Assembly (NCBI RefSeq): GCF_051014685.1
Contig: NW_027478443.1
Span: forward strand, 124,001-188,000
Direction: 5' to 3'
Origin: Ptiloglossa arizonensis
Lineage: Eukaryota > Arthropoda > Insecta > Hymenoptera > Colletidae
Length of the DNA stretch: 64,000 nucleotides
Part shown: positions 49,193 through 62,744 of the stretch, piece by piece
Layout: every line of letters begins with the position of its first letter
Position numbering within the stretch: position 1 is the first letter of the stretch
Notes under the pieces: generated by a model
The model's database searches: none
Seen by the model: only the letters and a program-made list of their open reading frames with translations
Told to the model about the DNA's origin: nothing
Position numbers and translations under genes: made by a program

Positions 49193-52100
49193 GCAATTCT
49201 GCTGCTCCAAACGCTTAACCAGAATGGCCTAGGGAAAAAATACACATACCGTTGTAATCGGACGAGTTTCTACTTTCAGACGCAACAGGAATTTTTGGGT
49301 TAGGCCAATCCGTTCGCGAGATATGGAAGTTTGAAGCCGAGAAATGGTTGAGAAGGCAAAAATTTTTCGCAATTCTCCTGCTCCAAACGCTTAACCAGAA
49401 TGGGCTAGGGAAAAACACACATACCGTTGTAATCGGGCGAGTTTCTACTTTCACAAGCAACAGGAATTTTTGGGATAAGTCAATTCGTTCGCGAGATATG
49501 GGAGTTTGAAGCCAAGAAATGGTTAAGAAGACAACAAAGTTTTCGCACTTCTGCTGCTCCAAACGCTTAACCAGAATGGCCTAGGGAAAAAATACACATA
49601 CCGTTGTAATCGGGCGAGTTTCTACTTTCAGATGCAATAGGAATTTTTGGGTTAGGTCAATCCGTTCGCGAGATATGCGAGTTTGAAACCAAGAAATGGT
49701 TGAGAAGGCAAAACATTTTTCGCAATTCTGCTGATCCAAACGCTTAACCAGAATGGCCTAAGGAAAAAATACACATACCGTTGTAATCGGGCGAGTTTCT
49801 ACTTTCAGATGCAATAGGAATTTTTGGGTTAGGTCAATCCGTTCGCGAAATATGGGACTTTGAAGCTAAGAAAGGGTTGAGAAGACAACAAATTTTTCGC
49901 AACTCTGCTGCTCCAAGCGCTTAACCAGAATGGTCTAGGGAAAAAATACACATACCTTTGTAATCGGGCGAGTTTCTACTTTCAGACGCAACAGGAATTT
50001 TTGGGTTAGGTCAATCCGTTCGCGAGATATAGGAGTTTGAAGCCAAGAAATGGTTGAGAAGGCAAAAAATTTTTCGCAATTCTGCTGCTCCAAACGCTTA
50101 ACCAGAATGGCCTAGGGAAAAAATACACATACCGTTGTAATCGGAAGAGTTTCTACTTTCAGACGCAACAGGAATTTTTGGGTTAGGCCAATCCGTTCGC
50201 GAGATATGGGAATTTGAAGCCAAGAAATGGTTGAGAAGGCAAAAATTTTTCGCAATTCTCCTGCTCCAAACGCTTAACCAGAATGGGCTAGGGAAAAACA
50301 CACATACCGTTGTAATCGGGCGAGTTTCTACTTTCACAAGCAACAGGAATTTTTGGGATAAGTCAATTCGTTCGCGAGATATGGGAGTTTGAAGCCAAGA
50401 AATGGTTAAGAAGACAACAAAGTTTTCGCACTTCTGCTGCTCCAAACGCTTAACCAGAATGGCCTAGGGAAAAAATACACATACCGTTGTAATCGGGCGA
50501 GTTTCTACTTTCAGATGCAATAGGAATTTTTGGGTTAGGTCAATCCGTTCGCGAGATATGCGAGTTTGAAACCAAGAAATGGTTGAGAAGGCAAAACATT
50601 TTTCGCAATTCTGCTGATCCAAACGCTTAACCAGAATGGCCTAAGGAAAAAATACACATACCGTTGTAATCGGGCGAGTTTCTACTTTCAGATGCAATAG
50701 GAATTTCTGGGTTAGGTCAATCCGTTCGCGAGATATGGGACTTTGAAGCTAAGAAATGGTTGAGAAGACAACAAATTTTTCGCAACTCTGCTACTCCAAA
50801 CGCTTAACCAGAATGATCTAGGGAAAAATACACATACCTTTGTAATCGGGCGAGTTTCTACTTTCAGACGCAACAGGAATTTTTGGTTAGGCCAATCCGT
50901 TCGCGAGATATGGGAGTTTGAAGCCAAGAAATGGTTGAGAAGGCAAAAATTTTTCGCAATTCTCCTGCTCCAAACGCTTAACCAGAATGGGCTAGGGAAA
51001 AAATACACATACCGTTGTAATCGGGCGAGTTTCTACTTTCAGACGCAATAGGAATTTTTGGGTTAGGTCAATCCGTTCGCGAGATATAGGAGTTTGAAGC
51101 CAAGAAATGGTTGAGAAGGCAAAAAATTTTTCGCAATTCTGCTGCTCCAAACGCTTAACCAGAATGGCCTAGGGAAAAAATACACATACCGTTGTAATCG
51201 GGCGAGTTTCTACTTTCAGATGCAATAGGAATTTTTGGATTAGGTCAATCCGTTCGCGAGATATGGGAGTTTGAAGCCAAGAAAAGGTTGAGAAGGCAAA
51301 ACATTTTTCGCAAATCTGCTGATCCAAACGCTTAACCAGAATGGCCTAGGGAAAAAATACAGATACCGTTGTAATCGGGCGAGTTTCTACTTTCAGATGC
51401 AATAGGAATTTTTGGGTTAGGTCAATCCGTTCGCGAGATATGCGAGTTTGAAACCAAGAAATGGTTGAGAAGGCAAAACATTTTTCGCAATTCTGCTGAT
51501 CCAAACGCTTAACCAGAATGGCCTAAGGAAAAAATACACATACCCTTGTAATCGGGCGAGTTTCTACTTTCACAAGCAACAGGAATTTTTGGGATAAGTC
51601 AATTCGTTCGCGAGATATGGGAGTTTGAAGCCAAGAAATGGTTAAGAAGACAACAAAGTTTTCGCACTTCTGCTGCTCCAAACGCTTAACCAGAATGGCC
51701 TAGGGAAAAAATACACATACCGTTGTAATCGGGCGAGTTTCTACTTTCAGATGCAATAGGAATTTTTGGGTTAGGTCAATCCGTTCGCGAGATATGCGAG
51801 TTTGAAACCAAGAAATGGTTGAGAAGGCAAAACATTTTTCGCAATTCTGCTGATCCAAACGCTTAACCAGAATGGCCTAAGGAAAAAATACACATACCGT
51901 TGTAATCGGGCGAGTTTCTACTTTCAGATGCAATAGGAATTTCTGGGTTAGGTCAATCCGTTCGCGAGATATGGGACTTTGAAGCTAAGAAATGGTTGAG
52001 AAGACAACAAATTTTTCGCAACTCTGCTGCTCCAAACGCTTAACCAGAATGGTCTAGGGAAAAAATACACATACCTTTGTAATCGGGCGAGTTTCTACTT

Positions 52101-52903
52101 TCAGACGCAACAGGAATTTTTGGGTTAGGTCAATCCGTTCGCGAGATATAGGAGTTTGAAGCCAAGAAATGGTTGAGAAGGCAAAAAATTTTTCGCAATT
52201 CTGCTGCTCCATACGCTTAACCAGAATGGCCTAGGGAAAAAATACACATACCGTTGTAATCGGGCGAGTTTCTACTTTCAGACGCAACAGGAACTTTTGG
52301 GTTAGGCCAATCCGTTCGCGAGATATGGGAGTTTGAAGCCAAGAAATGGTTAAGAAGACAACAAAGTTTTCGCAATTCTGCTGATCCAAACGCTTAACCA
52401 GAATGGCCTAGGGAAAAAATACACATACCGTTGTAATCGGGCGAGTTTCTGCTTTCAGATGCAATAGGAATTTTTGGGTTAGGTCAATCCGTTCGCGAGA
52501 TATGGGACTTTGAAGCTAAGAAATGGTTGAGAAGACAACAAATTTTTCGCATCTCTGCTGCTCCAAACGCTTAACCAGAATGGTCTAGGGAGAAAATACA
52601 CATACCTTTGTAATCGGGCGAGTTTCTACTTTCACAAGCAACAGGAATTTTTGGGATAAGTCAATTCGTTCGCGAGATATGGGAGTTTGAAGCCAAGAAA
52701 TGGTTAAGAAGACAACAAAGTTTTCGCACTTCTGCTGCTCCAAACGCTTAACCAGAATGGCCTAGGGAAAAAATACACATACCGTTGTAATCGGGCGAGT
52801 TTCTACTTTCAGATGCAATAGGAATTTTTGGGTTAGGTCAATCCGTTCGCGAGATACGGGAGTTTGAACCCAAGAAATGGTTGAGAAGGCAAAACATTTT
52901 TCG
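49193..52903 (+). repeat. Block C, copy 2 (three monomers shorter)
   Basis: Follows copy 1 at offset 4,238 until about 51345. One monomer is then missing, and two more are missing near 51545 (tacccttgtaatcgggcg joined to a cacaagcaac monomer), after which the offset is 3,710. The shared tttttggttaggcc deletion is at about 50882. Confidence 0.87.
52845..52861 (+). other. Exact CENP-B-box-like motif
   Basis: GTTCGCGAGATACGGGA at the end of block C copy 2, equivalent to 49135. Confidence 0.6.
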
Positions 52904-54493
52904 CAATTCTGCTGCTCCAAACGCTTAACCAGAATGGCCTAGGGAAGAAACACACATATCGTTGTAATCGGACGAGTTTCTACTTTCAGACGCAGCAGGA
53001 ATTTTTGTGTTTGGTCAATCCGTTCGCGAGATATGGGACTTTGAAGCTAAGAAATGGTTGAGAAGACAACAAATTTTTCGCAACTCTGCTGCTCCAAACG
53101 CTTAACCAGAATGGTCTAGGGAAAAAATACACATATCTTTGTAATCGGGCGAGTTTCTAATTTCAGACGCAACAGGAATTTTTGGGTTAGGTCAATCCGT
53201 TCGCGAGATATAGGGGTTTGAAGCCAAGAAATGGTTGAGAAGGCAAAAAATTTTTCGCAATTCTGCTACTCCAAACGCTTAACCAGAATGGCCTAGGGAA
53301 AAAATACACATACCGTTGTAATCGGGCGAGTTTCTACTTTCAGACGCAACAGGAACTTTTGGGTTAGGCCAATCCGTTCGCGAGATATGGGAGTTTGAAG
53401 CCAAGAAATGGTTAAGAAGACAACAAAGTTTTCGCAATTCTGCTGATCCAAACGCTTAACCAGAATGGCCTAGGGAAAAAATACACATACCGTTGTAATC
53501 GGACGAGTTTCTACTTTCAGACGCAACAGGAATTTTTGGGTTAGGCCAATCCGTTCGCGAGATATGGGAGTTTGAAGCCAAGAAATGGTTGAGAAGGCAA
53601 AAATTTTTCGCAATTCTCCTGCTCCAAACGCTTAACCAGAATGGGCTAGGGAAAAACACACATACCGTTGTAATCGGGCGAGTTTCTACTTTCACAAGCA
53701 ACAGGAATTTTTGGGATAAGTCAATTCGTTCGCGAGATATGGGAGTTTGAAGCCAAGAAATGGTTAAGAAGACAACAAAGTTTTCGCACTTCTGCTGCTC
53801 CAAACGCTTAACCAGAATGGCCTAGGGAAAAAATACACATACCGTTGTAATCGGGCGAGTTTCTACTTTCAGATGCAATAGGAATTTTTGGGTTAGGTCA
53901 ATCCGTTCGCGAGATATGCGAGTTTGAAACCAAGAAATGGTTGAGAAGGCAAAACATTTTTCGCAATTCTGCTGATCCAAACGCTTAACCAGAATGGCCT
54001 AAGGAAAAAATACACATACCGTTGTAATCGGACGAGTTTCTACTTTCAGATGCAATAGGAATTTCTGGGTTAGGTCAATCCGTTCGCGAGATATGGGACT
54101 TTGAAGCTAAGAAATGGTTGAGAAGACAACAAATTTTTCGCAACTCTGCTGCTCCAAACGCTTAACCAGAATGGTCTAGGGAAAAAATACACATACCTTT
54201 GTAATCGGGCGAGTTTCTACTTTCAGACGCAACAGGAATTTTTGGGTTAGGTCAATCCGTTCGCGAGATATAGGAGTTTGAAGCCAAGAAATGGTTGAGA
54301 AGGCAAAAAATTTTTCGCAATTCTGCTGCTCCAAACGCTTAACCAGAATGGCCTAGGGAAAAAATACACATACCGTTGTAATCGGGCGAGTTTCTACTTT
54401 CAGACGCAACAGGAGCTTTTGGGTTAGGCCAATCCGTTCGCGAGATATGGGAGTTTGAAGCCAAGAAATGGTTAAGAAGACAACAAAGTTTTC
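52904..54493 (+). repeat. Satellite mosaic between blocks C and D
   Basis: About nine monomers. 53456-54000 matches the start of block C (49215 onward), and 54190 onward repeats 52071 onward at offset 2,121 (12 monomers). Variants include gatataggggtttg (53212) and gcaacaggagctttt (54410). No gene. Confidence 0.83.
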
Positions 54494-54966
54494 GCAATTC
54501 TGCTGATCCAAACGCTTAACCAGAATGGCCTAGGGAAAAAATACACATACCGTTGTAATCGGGCGAGTTTCTGCTTTCAGATGCAATAGGAATTTTTGGG
54601 TTAGGTCAATCCGTTCGCGAGATATGGGACTTTGAAGCTAAGAAATGGTTGAGAAGACAACAAATTTTTCGCATCTCTGCTGCTCCAAACGCTTAACCAG
54701 AATGGTCTAGGGAGAAAATACACATACCTTTGTAATCGGGCGAGTTTCTACTTTCACAAGCAACAGGAATTTTTGGGATAAGTCAATTCGTTCGCGAGAT
54801 ATGGGAGTTTGAAGCCAAGAAATGGTTAAGAAGACAACAAAGTTTTCGCACTTCTGCTGCTCCAAACGCTTAACCAGAATGGCCTAGGGAAAAAATACAC
54901 ATACCGTTGTAATCGGGCGAGTTTCTACTTTCAGATGCAATAGGAATTTTTGGGTTAGGTCAATCC

Positions 54967-54983
54967 GTTCGCGAGATACGGGA
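54967..54983 (+). other. Exact CENP-B-box-like motif
   Basis: GTTCGCGAGATACGGGA, equivalent to the site at 60270 in block D copy 2. Confidence 0.6.
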
Positions 54984-56283
54984 GTTTGAACCCAAGAAAT
55001 GGTTGAGAAGGCAAAACATTTTTCGCAATTCTGCTGCTCCAAACGCTTAACCAGAATGGCCTAGGGAAGAAACACACATACCGTTGTAATCGGACGAGTT
55101 TCTACTTTCAGACGCAGCAGGAATTTTTGTGTTTGGTCAATCCGTTCGCGAGATATGGGACTTTGAAGCTAAGAAATGGTTGAGAAGACAACAAATTTTT
55201 CGCAACTCTGCTGCTCCAAACGCTTAACCAGAATGGTCTAGGGAAAAAATACACATACCTTTGTAATCGGGCGAGTTTCTAATTTCAGACGCAACAGGAA
55301 TTTTTGGGTTAGGTCAATCCGTTCGCGAGATATAGGAGTTTGAAGCCAAGAAATGGTTGAGAAGGCAAAAAATTTTTCGCAATTCTGCTGCTCCAAACGC
55401 TTAACCAGAATGGCCTAGGGAAAAAATACACATACCGTTGTAATCGGGCGAGTTTCTACTTTCAGACGCAACAGGAACTTTTGGGTTAGGCCAATCCGTT
55501 CGCGAGATATGGGAGTTTGAAGCCAAGAAATGGTTAAGAAGACAACAAAGTTTTCGCAATTCTGCTGATCCAAACGCTTAACCAGAATGGCCTAGGGAAA
55601 AAATACACATACCGTTGTAATCGGGCGAGTTTATACTTTCAGACGCAACAGGAATTTTTGGGTTAGGCCAATCCGTTCGCGAGATATGGGAGTTTGAAGC
55701 CAAGAAATGGTTGACATGGCAAAAATTTTTCGCAATTCTCCTGCTCCAAACGCTTAACCAGAATGGGCTAGGGAAAAAACACACATACCGTTGTAATCGT
55801 ACGAGTTTGTACTTTCACAAGCAACAGGAATTTTTGGGATAAGTCAATTCGTTCGCGAGATATGGGAGTTTGAAGCCAAGAAATGGTTAAGAAGACAACA
55901 AAGTTTACGCACTTCTGCTGCTCCAAACGCGTAACCAGAATGGCCTAGGGAAAAAATACACAAACCGTTGTAATCGGGCGAGTTTCTACTTTCAGATGCA
56001 ATAGGAATTTTTGGGTTAGGTCAATCCGTTCACGAGATATGGGAGTTTGAAACCAAGAAATGGTTGAAAAGGCAAAACATTTTTCGCAATTCTGCTGATC
56101 CAAACGCTTAACCAGAATGGCCTAGGGAAAAATACACATACCGTTGTAATCGGGCGTGTTTCTACTTTCAGACGCAATAGGAATTTTTGGGTTAGGTCAA
56201 TCCGTTCGCGAGATATAGGAGTTTGAAGCCAAGAAATGTTTGAGAAGGCAAAAAATTTTTCGCAATTCTGCTGCTCCAAACGC

Positions 56284-57343
56284 TTAACCAGAATGGCCTA
56301 GGGAAAAAATACACATACCGTTGTAATCGGGCGAGTTTCTACTTTCAGACGCAACAGGAATTTTTGGGTTAGGCCAATCCGTTCGCGAGATATGGGAGTT
56401 TGAAGCCAAGAAATGTTTGAGAAGGCAAAAATTTTTCGCAATTCTCCTGCTCCAAACGCTTAACCAGAATGGGCTAGGGAAGAAACACACATACCGTTGT
56501 AATCGGGCGAGTTTCTACTTTCACAAGCAACAGGAATTTTTGGGATAAGTCAATTCGTTCGCGAGATATGGGAGTTTGAAGCCAAGAAATGGTTAAGAAG
56601 ACAACAAAGTTTTCGCACTTCTGCTGCTCCAAACGCTTAACCAGAATGGCCTAGAGAAAAAATACACATACCGTTGTAATCGGGCGAGTTTCTACTTTCA
56701 GATGCAATAGGAATTTTTGGGTTAGGTCAATCCGTTCGCGAGATATAGGAGTTTGAAGCCAAGAAATGTTTGAGAAGGCAAAAAATTTTTCGCAATTCTG
56801 CTGCTCCAAACGCTTAACCAGAATGGCCTAGGGAAAAAATACACATACCGTTGTAATCGGGCGAGTTTCTACTTTCAGACGCAACAGGAATTTTTGGGTT
56901 AGGCCAATCCGTTCGCGAGATATGGGAGTTTGAAGCCAAGAAATGTTTGAGAAGGCAAAAATTTTTCGCAATTCTCCTGCTCCAAACGCTTAACCAGAAT
57001 GGGCTAGGGAAGAAACACACATACCGTTGTAATCGGGCGAGTTTCTACTTTCACAAGCAACAGGAATTTTTGGGATAAGTCAATTCGTTCGCGAGATATG
57101 GGAGTTTGAAGCCAAGAAATGGTTAAGAAGACAACAAAGTTTTCGCACTTCTGCTGCTCCAAACGCTTAACCAGAATGGCCTAGAGAAAAAATACACATA
57201 CCGTTGTAATCGGGCGAGTTTCTACTTTCAGATGCAATAGGAATTTTTGGGTTAGGTCAATCCGTTCGCGAGATACGGGAGTTTGGACCCAAGAAATGGT
57301 TGAGAAGGCAAAACATTTTTCGCAATTCTGCTGCTCCAAACGC
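56284..57343 (+). repeat. Three-monomer tandem duplication (530-bp unit, two copies)
   Basis: Two consecutive 530-bp units with the same private variants (aaatgtttgag, gggaagaaacac, gcctagagaaaa). The second block D copy has only one such unit, so this is a recent local expansion in copy 1, or a loss in copy 2. End points are uncertain by about one monomer. Confidence 0.75.
57264..57280 (+). other. Exact CENP-B-box-like motif
   Basis: GTTCGCGAGATACGGGA in a monomer continuing with gtttggacccaag; 707 bp before the next one. Confidence 0.6.
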
Positions 57344-57970
57344 TTAACCAGAATCGCCTAGGGAAAAAATACACATACCGTTGTAATCGGACGAGTTTCT
57401 ACTTTCAGACGCAGCAGGAATTTTTGTGTTTGGTCAATCCATTCGCGAGATATGGGACTTTGAAGCTAAGAAATGGTTGAGAAGACAACAAATTTTTCGC
57501 AACTCTGCTGCCCCAAACGCTTAACCAGAATGGCCTAGGGAAAAAATACACATACCGTTGTAATCGGGCGAGTTTCTACTTTCAGACGCAACAGGAATTT
57601 TTGGGTTAGGCCAATCCGTTCGCGAGATATGGGAGTTTGAAGCCAAGAAATGTTTGAGAAGGCAAAAATTTTTCGCAATTCTCCTGCTCCAAACGCTTAA
57701 CCAGAATGGGCTAGGGAAGAAACACACATACCGTTGTAATCGGGCGAGTTTCTACTTTCACAAGCAACAGGAATTTTTGGGATAAGTCAATTCGTTCGCG
57801 AGATATGGGAGTTTGAAGCCAAGAAATGGTTAAGAAGACAACAAAGTTTTCGCACTTCTGCTGCTCCAAACGCTTAACCAGAATGGCCTAGGGAAAAAAT
57901 ACACATACCGTTGTAATCGGGCGAGTTTCTACTTTCAGATGCAATAGGAATTTTTGGGTTAGGTCAATCC

Positions 57971-57987
57971 GTTCGCGAGATACGGGA
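57971..57987 (+). other. Exact CENP-B-box-like motif
   Basis: GTTCGCGAGATACGGGA, one tetramer (707 bp) after 57264. Confidence 0.6.
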
Positions 57988-60269
57988 GTTTGGACCCAAG
58001 AAATGGTTGAGAAGGCAAAACATTTTTCGCAATTCTGCTGCTCCAAACGCTTAACCAGAATCGCCTAGGGAAAAAATACACATACCGTTGTAATCGGACG
58101 AGTTTCTACTTTCAGACGCAGCAGGAATTTTTGTGTTTGGTCAATCCATTCGCGAGATATGGGACTTTGAAGCTAAGAAATGGTTGAGAAGACAACAAAT
58201 TTTTCGCAACTCTGCTGCCCCAAACGCTTAACCAGAATGGCCTAGGGAAAAAACACACATACCGTTGTAATCGGGCGAGTTTCTACATTCAGACGCAATA
58301 GGAATTTTTGGATTAGGTCAATCCGTTCGCGAGATCTGGGAGTTTGAAGCCAAGAAAAGGTTGAGAAGGCAAAACATTTTTTCGCAATTCTGCTGATCCA
58401 AACGCTTAACCAGAATGGCTAGGGAAAAAATACACATACCGTTGTAATCGGGCGAGTTTCTACTTTCAGATGCAATAGGAATTTTTGGGTTAGGTCAATC
58501 CGTTCGCGAAATATGGGACTTTGAAGCTAAGAAATGGTTGAGAAGACAACAAATTTTTCGCAACTCTGCTGCTCCAAACGCTTAACCAGAATGGTCTAGG
58601 GAAAAAATACACATACCTTTGTAATCGGGCGAGTTTTCTACTTTCAGACGCAACAGGAATTTTTGGGTTAGGTCAATCCGTTCGCGAGATATGGGAGTTT
58701 GAAGCTAAAAAATGGTTGGGAAGACAACAAATTTTTCGCAATTCTGCTGATCCAATCGCTTAACCACAATGGCCTAGGGAAAAAATACACTTACCGTTGT
58801 AATCGGGAGAGTTTCTACTTTCAGATGCAATAGGAATTTTTGGGTTAGGTCAATCCGTTCGCGAGATATGGGAGTTTGAAACCAAGAAATGGTGAGAAGG
58901 CAAAACATTTTTCGCAATGTGCTGATCCAAACGCTTAACCAGAATGGCCTAGGGATAAAATACACATACCGTTGTAATCGGGCGAGTTTCTACTTTCAGA
59001 TGCAATAGGAATTTCTGGGTCAGGTTAATCCGTTCGCGAGATATGGGACTTTGAAGCTAAGAAATGGTTGAGAAGACAACAAATTTTTCGCAACTCTGCT
59101 GCTCTAAACGCTTAACCAGAATGGTCTAGGGAAAAAATACACATACCTTTGTAATCGGGCGAGTTTCTACTTTCAGACGCAACAGGAATTTTTGGGTTAG
59201 GCCAATCCGTTCGCGAGATATGGGAGTTTGAAGCCAAGAAATGGTTGAGAAGGCAAAAACTTTGCGTAATTCTCCTGCTCCAAACGCTTAACCAGAATGG
59301 GCTAGGGAAAAAACACACATACCGTTGTAATCGGGCGAGTTTCTACTTTCACAAGCAACAGGAATTTTTGGGATAAGTCAATTCGTTCGCGAGAAATGGG
59401 AGTTTGAAGCCAAGAAATGGTTAAGAAGACAACAATGTTTTCGCACTTCTGCTGCTCCAAACGCTTAACCAGAATGGCCCAGGAAAAAAATACATATACC
59501 GTTGTAATCGGGCGAGTTTCTACTTTCAGACGCAACAGGAATTTTTGGGTTAAGTCAATCCGTTCGCGAGATATGGGAGTTTGAAGCCAAGAAATGGTTG
59601 AGAAGGCAAAAAATTTTTCGCAATTCTGCTGCTCCAAACGCTTAACCAGAATGGCCTAGGGAAAAAATACATATACCGTTGTAATCGGGCGAGTTTCTAC
59701 TTTCAGACGCAGCAGGAATTTTTGGGTTAAGTCAATCCGTTCGCGAGATATGGGAGTTTGAAGCCAAGAAATGGTTGAGAAGGCAAAACATTTTTCGCAA
59801 TTCTGCTGATCCAAACGCTTAACCAGAATGGCCTAGGGAAAAAATACACATACCGTTGTAATCGGGCGAGTTTCTGCTTTCAGATGCAATAGGAATTTTT
59901 GGGTTAGGTCAATCCGTTCGCGAGATATGGGACTTTGAAGCTAAGAAATGGTTGAGAAGACAACAAATTTTTCGCATCTCTGCTGCTCCAAACGCTTAAC
60001 CAGAATGGTCTAGGGAGAAAATACACATACCTTTGTAATCGGGCGAGTTTCTACTTTCACAAGCAACAGGAATTTTTGGGATAAGTCAATTCGTTCGCGA
60101 GATATGGGAGTTTGAAGCCAAGAAATGGTTAAGAAGACAACAAAGTTTTCGCACTTCTGCTGCTCCAAACGCTTAACCAGAATGGCCTAGGGAAAAAATA
60201 CACATACCGTTGTAATCGGGCGAGTTTCTACTTTCAGATGCAATAGGAATTTTTGGGTTAGGTCAATCC

Positions 60270-60286
60270 GTTCGCGAGATACGGGA
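60270..60286 (+). other. Exact CENP-B-box-like motif
   Basis: GTTCGCGAGATACGGGA in block D copy 2. Confidence 0.6.
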
Positions 60287-62037
60287 GTTTGAACCCAAGA
60301 AATGGTTGAGAAGGCAAAACATTTTTCGCAATTCTGCTGCTCCAAACGCTTAACCAGAATGGCCTAGGGAAGAAACACACATACCGTTGTAATCGGACGA
60401 GTTTCTACTTTCAGACGCAGCAGGAATTTTTGTGTTTGGTCAATCCGTTCGCGAGATATGGGACTTTGAAGCTAAGAAATGGTTGAGAAGACAACAAATT
60501 TTTCGCAACTCTGCTGCTCCAAACGCTTAACCAGAATGGTCTAGGGAAAAAATACACATACCTTTGTAATCGGGCGAGTTTCTAATTTCAGACGCAACAG
60601 GAATTTTTGGGTTAGGTCAATCCGTTCGCGAGATATAGGAGTTTGAAGCCAAGAAATGGTTGAGAAGGCAAAAAATTTTTCGCAATTCTGCTGCTCCAAA
60701 CGCTTAACCAGAATGGCCTAGGGAAAAAATACACATACCGTTGTAATCGGGCGAGTTTCTACTTTCAGACGCAACAGGAACTTTTGGGTTAGGCCAATCC
60801 GTTCGCGAGATATGGGAGTTTGAAGCCAAGAAATGGTTAAGAAGACAACAAAGTTTTCGCAATTCTGCTGATCCAAACGCTTAACCAGAATGGCCTAGGG
60901 AAAAAATACACATACCGTTGTAATCGGGCGAGTTTATACTTTCAGACGCAACAGGAATTTTTGGGTTAGGCCAATCCGTTCGCGAGATATGGGAGTTTGA
61001 AGCCAAGAAATGGTTGACATGGCAAAAATTTTTCGCAATTCTCCTGCTCCAAACGCTTAACCAGAATGGGCTAGGGAAAAAACACACATACCGTTGTAAT
61101 CGTACGAGTTTGTACTTTCACAAGCAACAGGAATTTTTGGGATAAGTCAATTCGTTCGCGAGATATGGGAGTTTGAAGCCAAGAAATGGTTAAGAAGACA
61201 ACAAAGTTTACGCACTTCTGCTGCTCCAAACGCGTAACCAGAATGGCCTAGGGAAAAAATACACAAACCGTTGTAATCGGGCGAGTTTCTACTTTCAGAT
61301 GCAATAGGAATTTTTGGGTTAGGTCAATCCGTTCACGAGATATGGGAGTTTGAAACCAAGAAATGGTTGAAAAGGCAAAACATTTTTCGCAATTCTGCTG
61401 ATCCAAACGCTTAACCAGAATGGCCTAGGGAAAAAATACACATACCGTTGTAATCGGGCGTGTTTCTACTTTCAGACGCAATAGGAATTTTTGGGTTAGG
61501 TCAATCCGTTCGCGAGATATAGGAGTTTGAAGCCAAGAAATGTTTGAGAAGGCAAAAAATTTTTCGCAATTCTGCTGCTCCAAACGCTTAACCAGAATGG
61601 CCTAGGGAAAAAATACACATACCGTTGTAATCGGGCGAGTTTCTACTTTCAGACGCAACAGGAATTTTTGGGTTAGGCCAATCCGTTCGCGAGATATGGG
61701 AGTTTGAAGCCAAGAAATGTTTGAGAAGGCAAAAATTTTTCGCAATTCTCCTGCTCCAAACGCTTAACCAGAATGGGCTAGGGAAGAAACACACATACCG
61801 TTGTAATCGGGCGAGTTTCTACTTTCACAAGCAACAGGAATTTTTGGGATAAGTCAATTCGTTCGCGAGATATGGGAGTTTGAAGCCAAGAAATGGTTAA
61901 GAAGACAACAAAGTTTTCGCACTTCTGCTGCTCCAAACGCTTAACCAGAATGGCCTAGGGAAAAAATACACATACCGTTGTAATCGGGCGAGTTTCTACT
62001 TTCAGATGCAATAGGAATTTTTGGGTTAGGTCAATCC

Positions 62038-62054
62038 GTTCGCGAGATACGGGA
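62038..62054 (+). other. Exact CENP-B-box-like motif
   Basis: GTTCGCGAGATACGGGA, equivalent to 57264. Confidence 0.6.
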
Positions 62055-62744
62055 GTTTGGACCCAAGAAATGGTTGAGAAGGCAAAACATTTTTCGCAAT
62101 TCTGCTGCTCCAAACGCTTAACCAGAATCGCCTAGGGAAAAAATACACATACCGTTGTAATCGGACGAGTTTCTACTTTCAGACGCAGCAGGAATTTTTG
62201 TGTTTGGTCAATCCATTCGCGAGATATGGGACTTTGAAGCTAAGAAATGGTTGAGAAGACAACAAATTTTTCGCAACTCTGCTGCCCCAAACGCTTAACC
62301 AGAATGGCCTAGGGAAAAAATACACATACCGTTGTAATCGGGCGAGTTTCTACTTTCAGACGCAACAGGAATTTTTGGGTTAGGCCAATCCGTTCGCGAG
62401 ATATGGGAGTTTGAAGCCAAGAAATGTTTGAGAAGGCAAAAATTTTTCGCAATTCTCCTGCTCCAAACGCTTAACCAGAATGGGCTAGGGAAGAAACACA
62501 CATACCGTTGTAATCGGGCGAGTTTCTACTTTCACAAGCAACAGGAATTTTTGGGATAAGTCAATTCGTTCGCGAGATATGGGAGTTTGAAGCCAAGAAA
62601 TGGTTAAGAAGACAACAAAGTTTTCGCACTTCTGCTGCTCCAAACGCTTAACCAGAATGGCCTAGGGAAAAAATACACATACCGTTGTAATCGGGCGAGT
62701 TTCTACTTTCAGATGCAATAGGAATTTTTGGGTTAGGTCAATCC

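Larger units (their letters stand above)
54494..59796 (+). repeat. Block D, copy 1 (5,303 bp, 30 monomers)
   Basis: Recurs at offset 5,303. Shared markers are tctgctttcag (54571/59874), gcatctctgc, gttgacatggc (55711/61014), cgtacgagtttgt and aaatgtttgag. It contains an internal three-monomer (530-bp) duplication marked by gcctagagaaaa at 56650 and 57180. That duplication is absent from copy 2, so the offset becomes 4,774 after it. The region from 58260 holds single-base indels relative to copy 2. Confidence 0.9.

Noticed and set aside
2914..62501. About ninety minus-strand open frames of 63-115 codons within the satellite
   Set aside because: They are the same few frames repeated once per monomer group, because 177 is 3 x 59. 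They shift whenever a monomer is 176 or 178 bp, have no initiation context, and resemble no domain I recognise.
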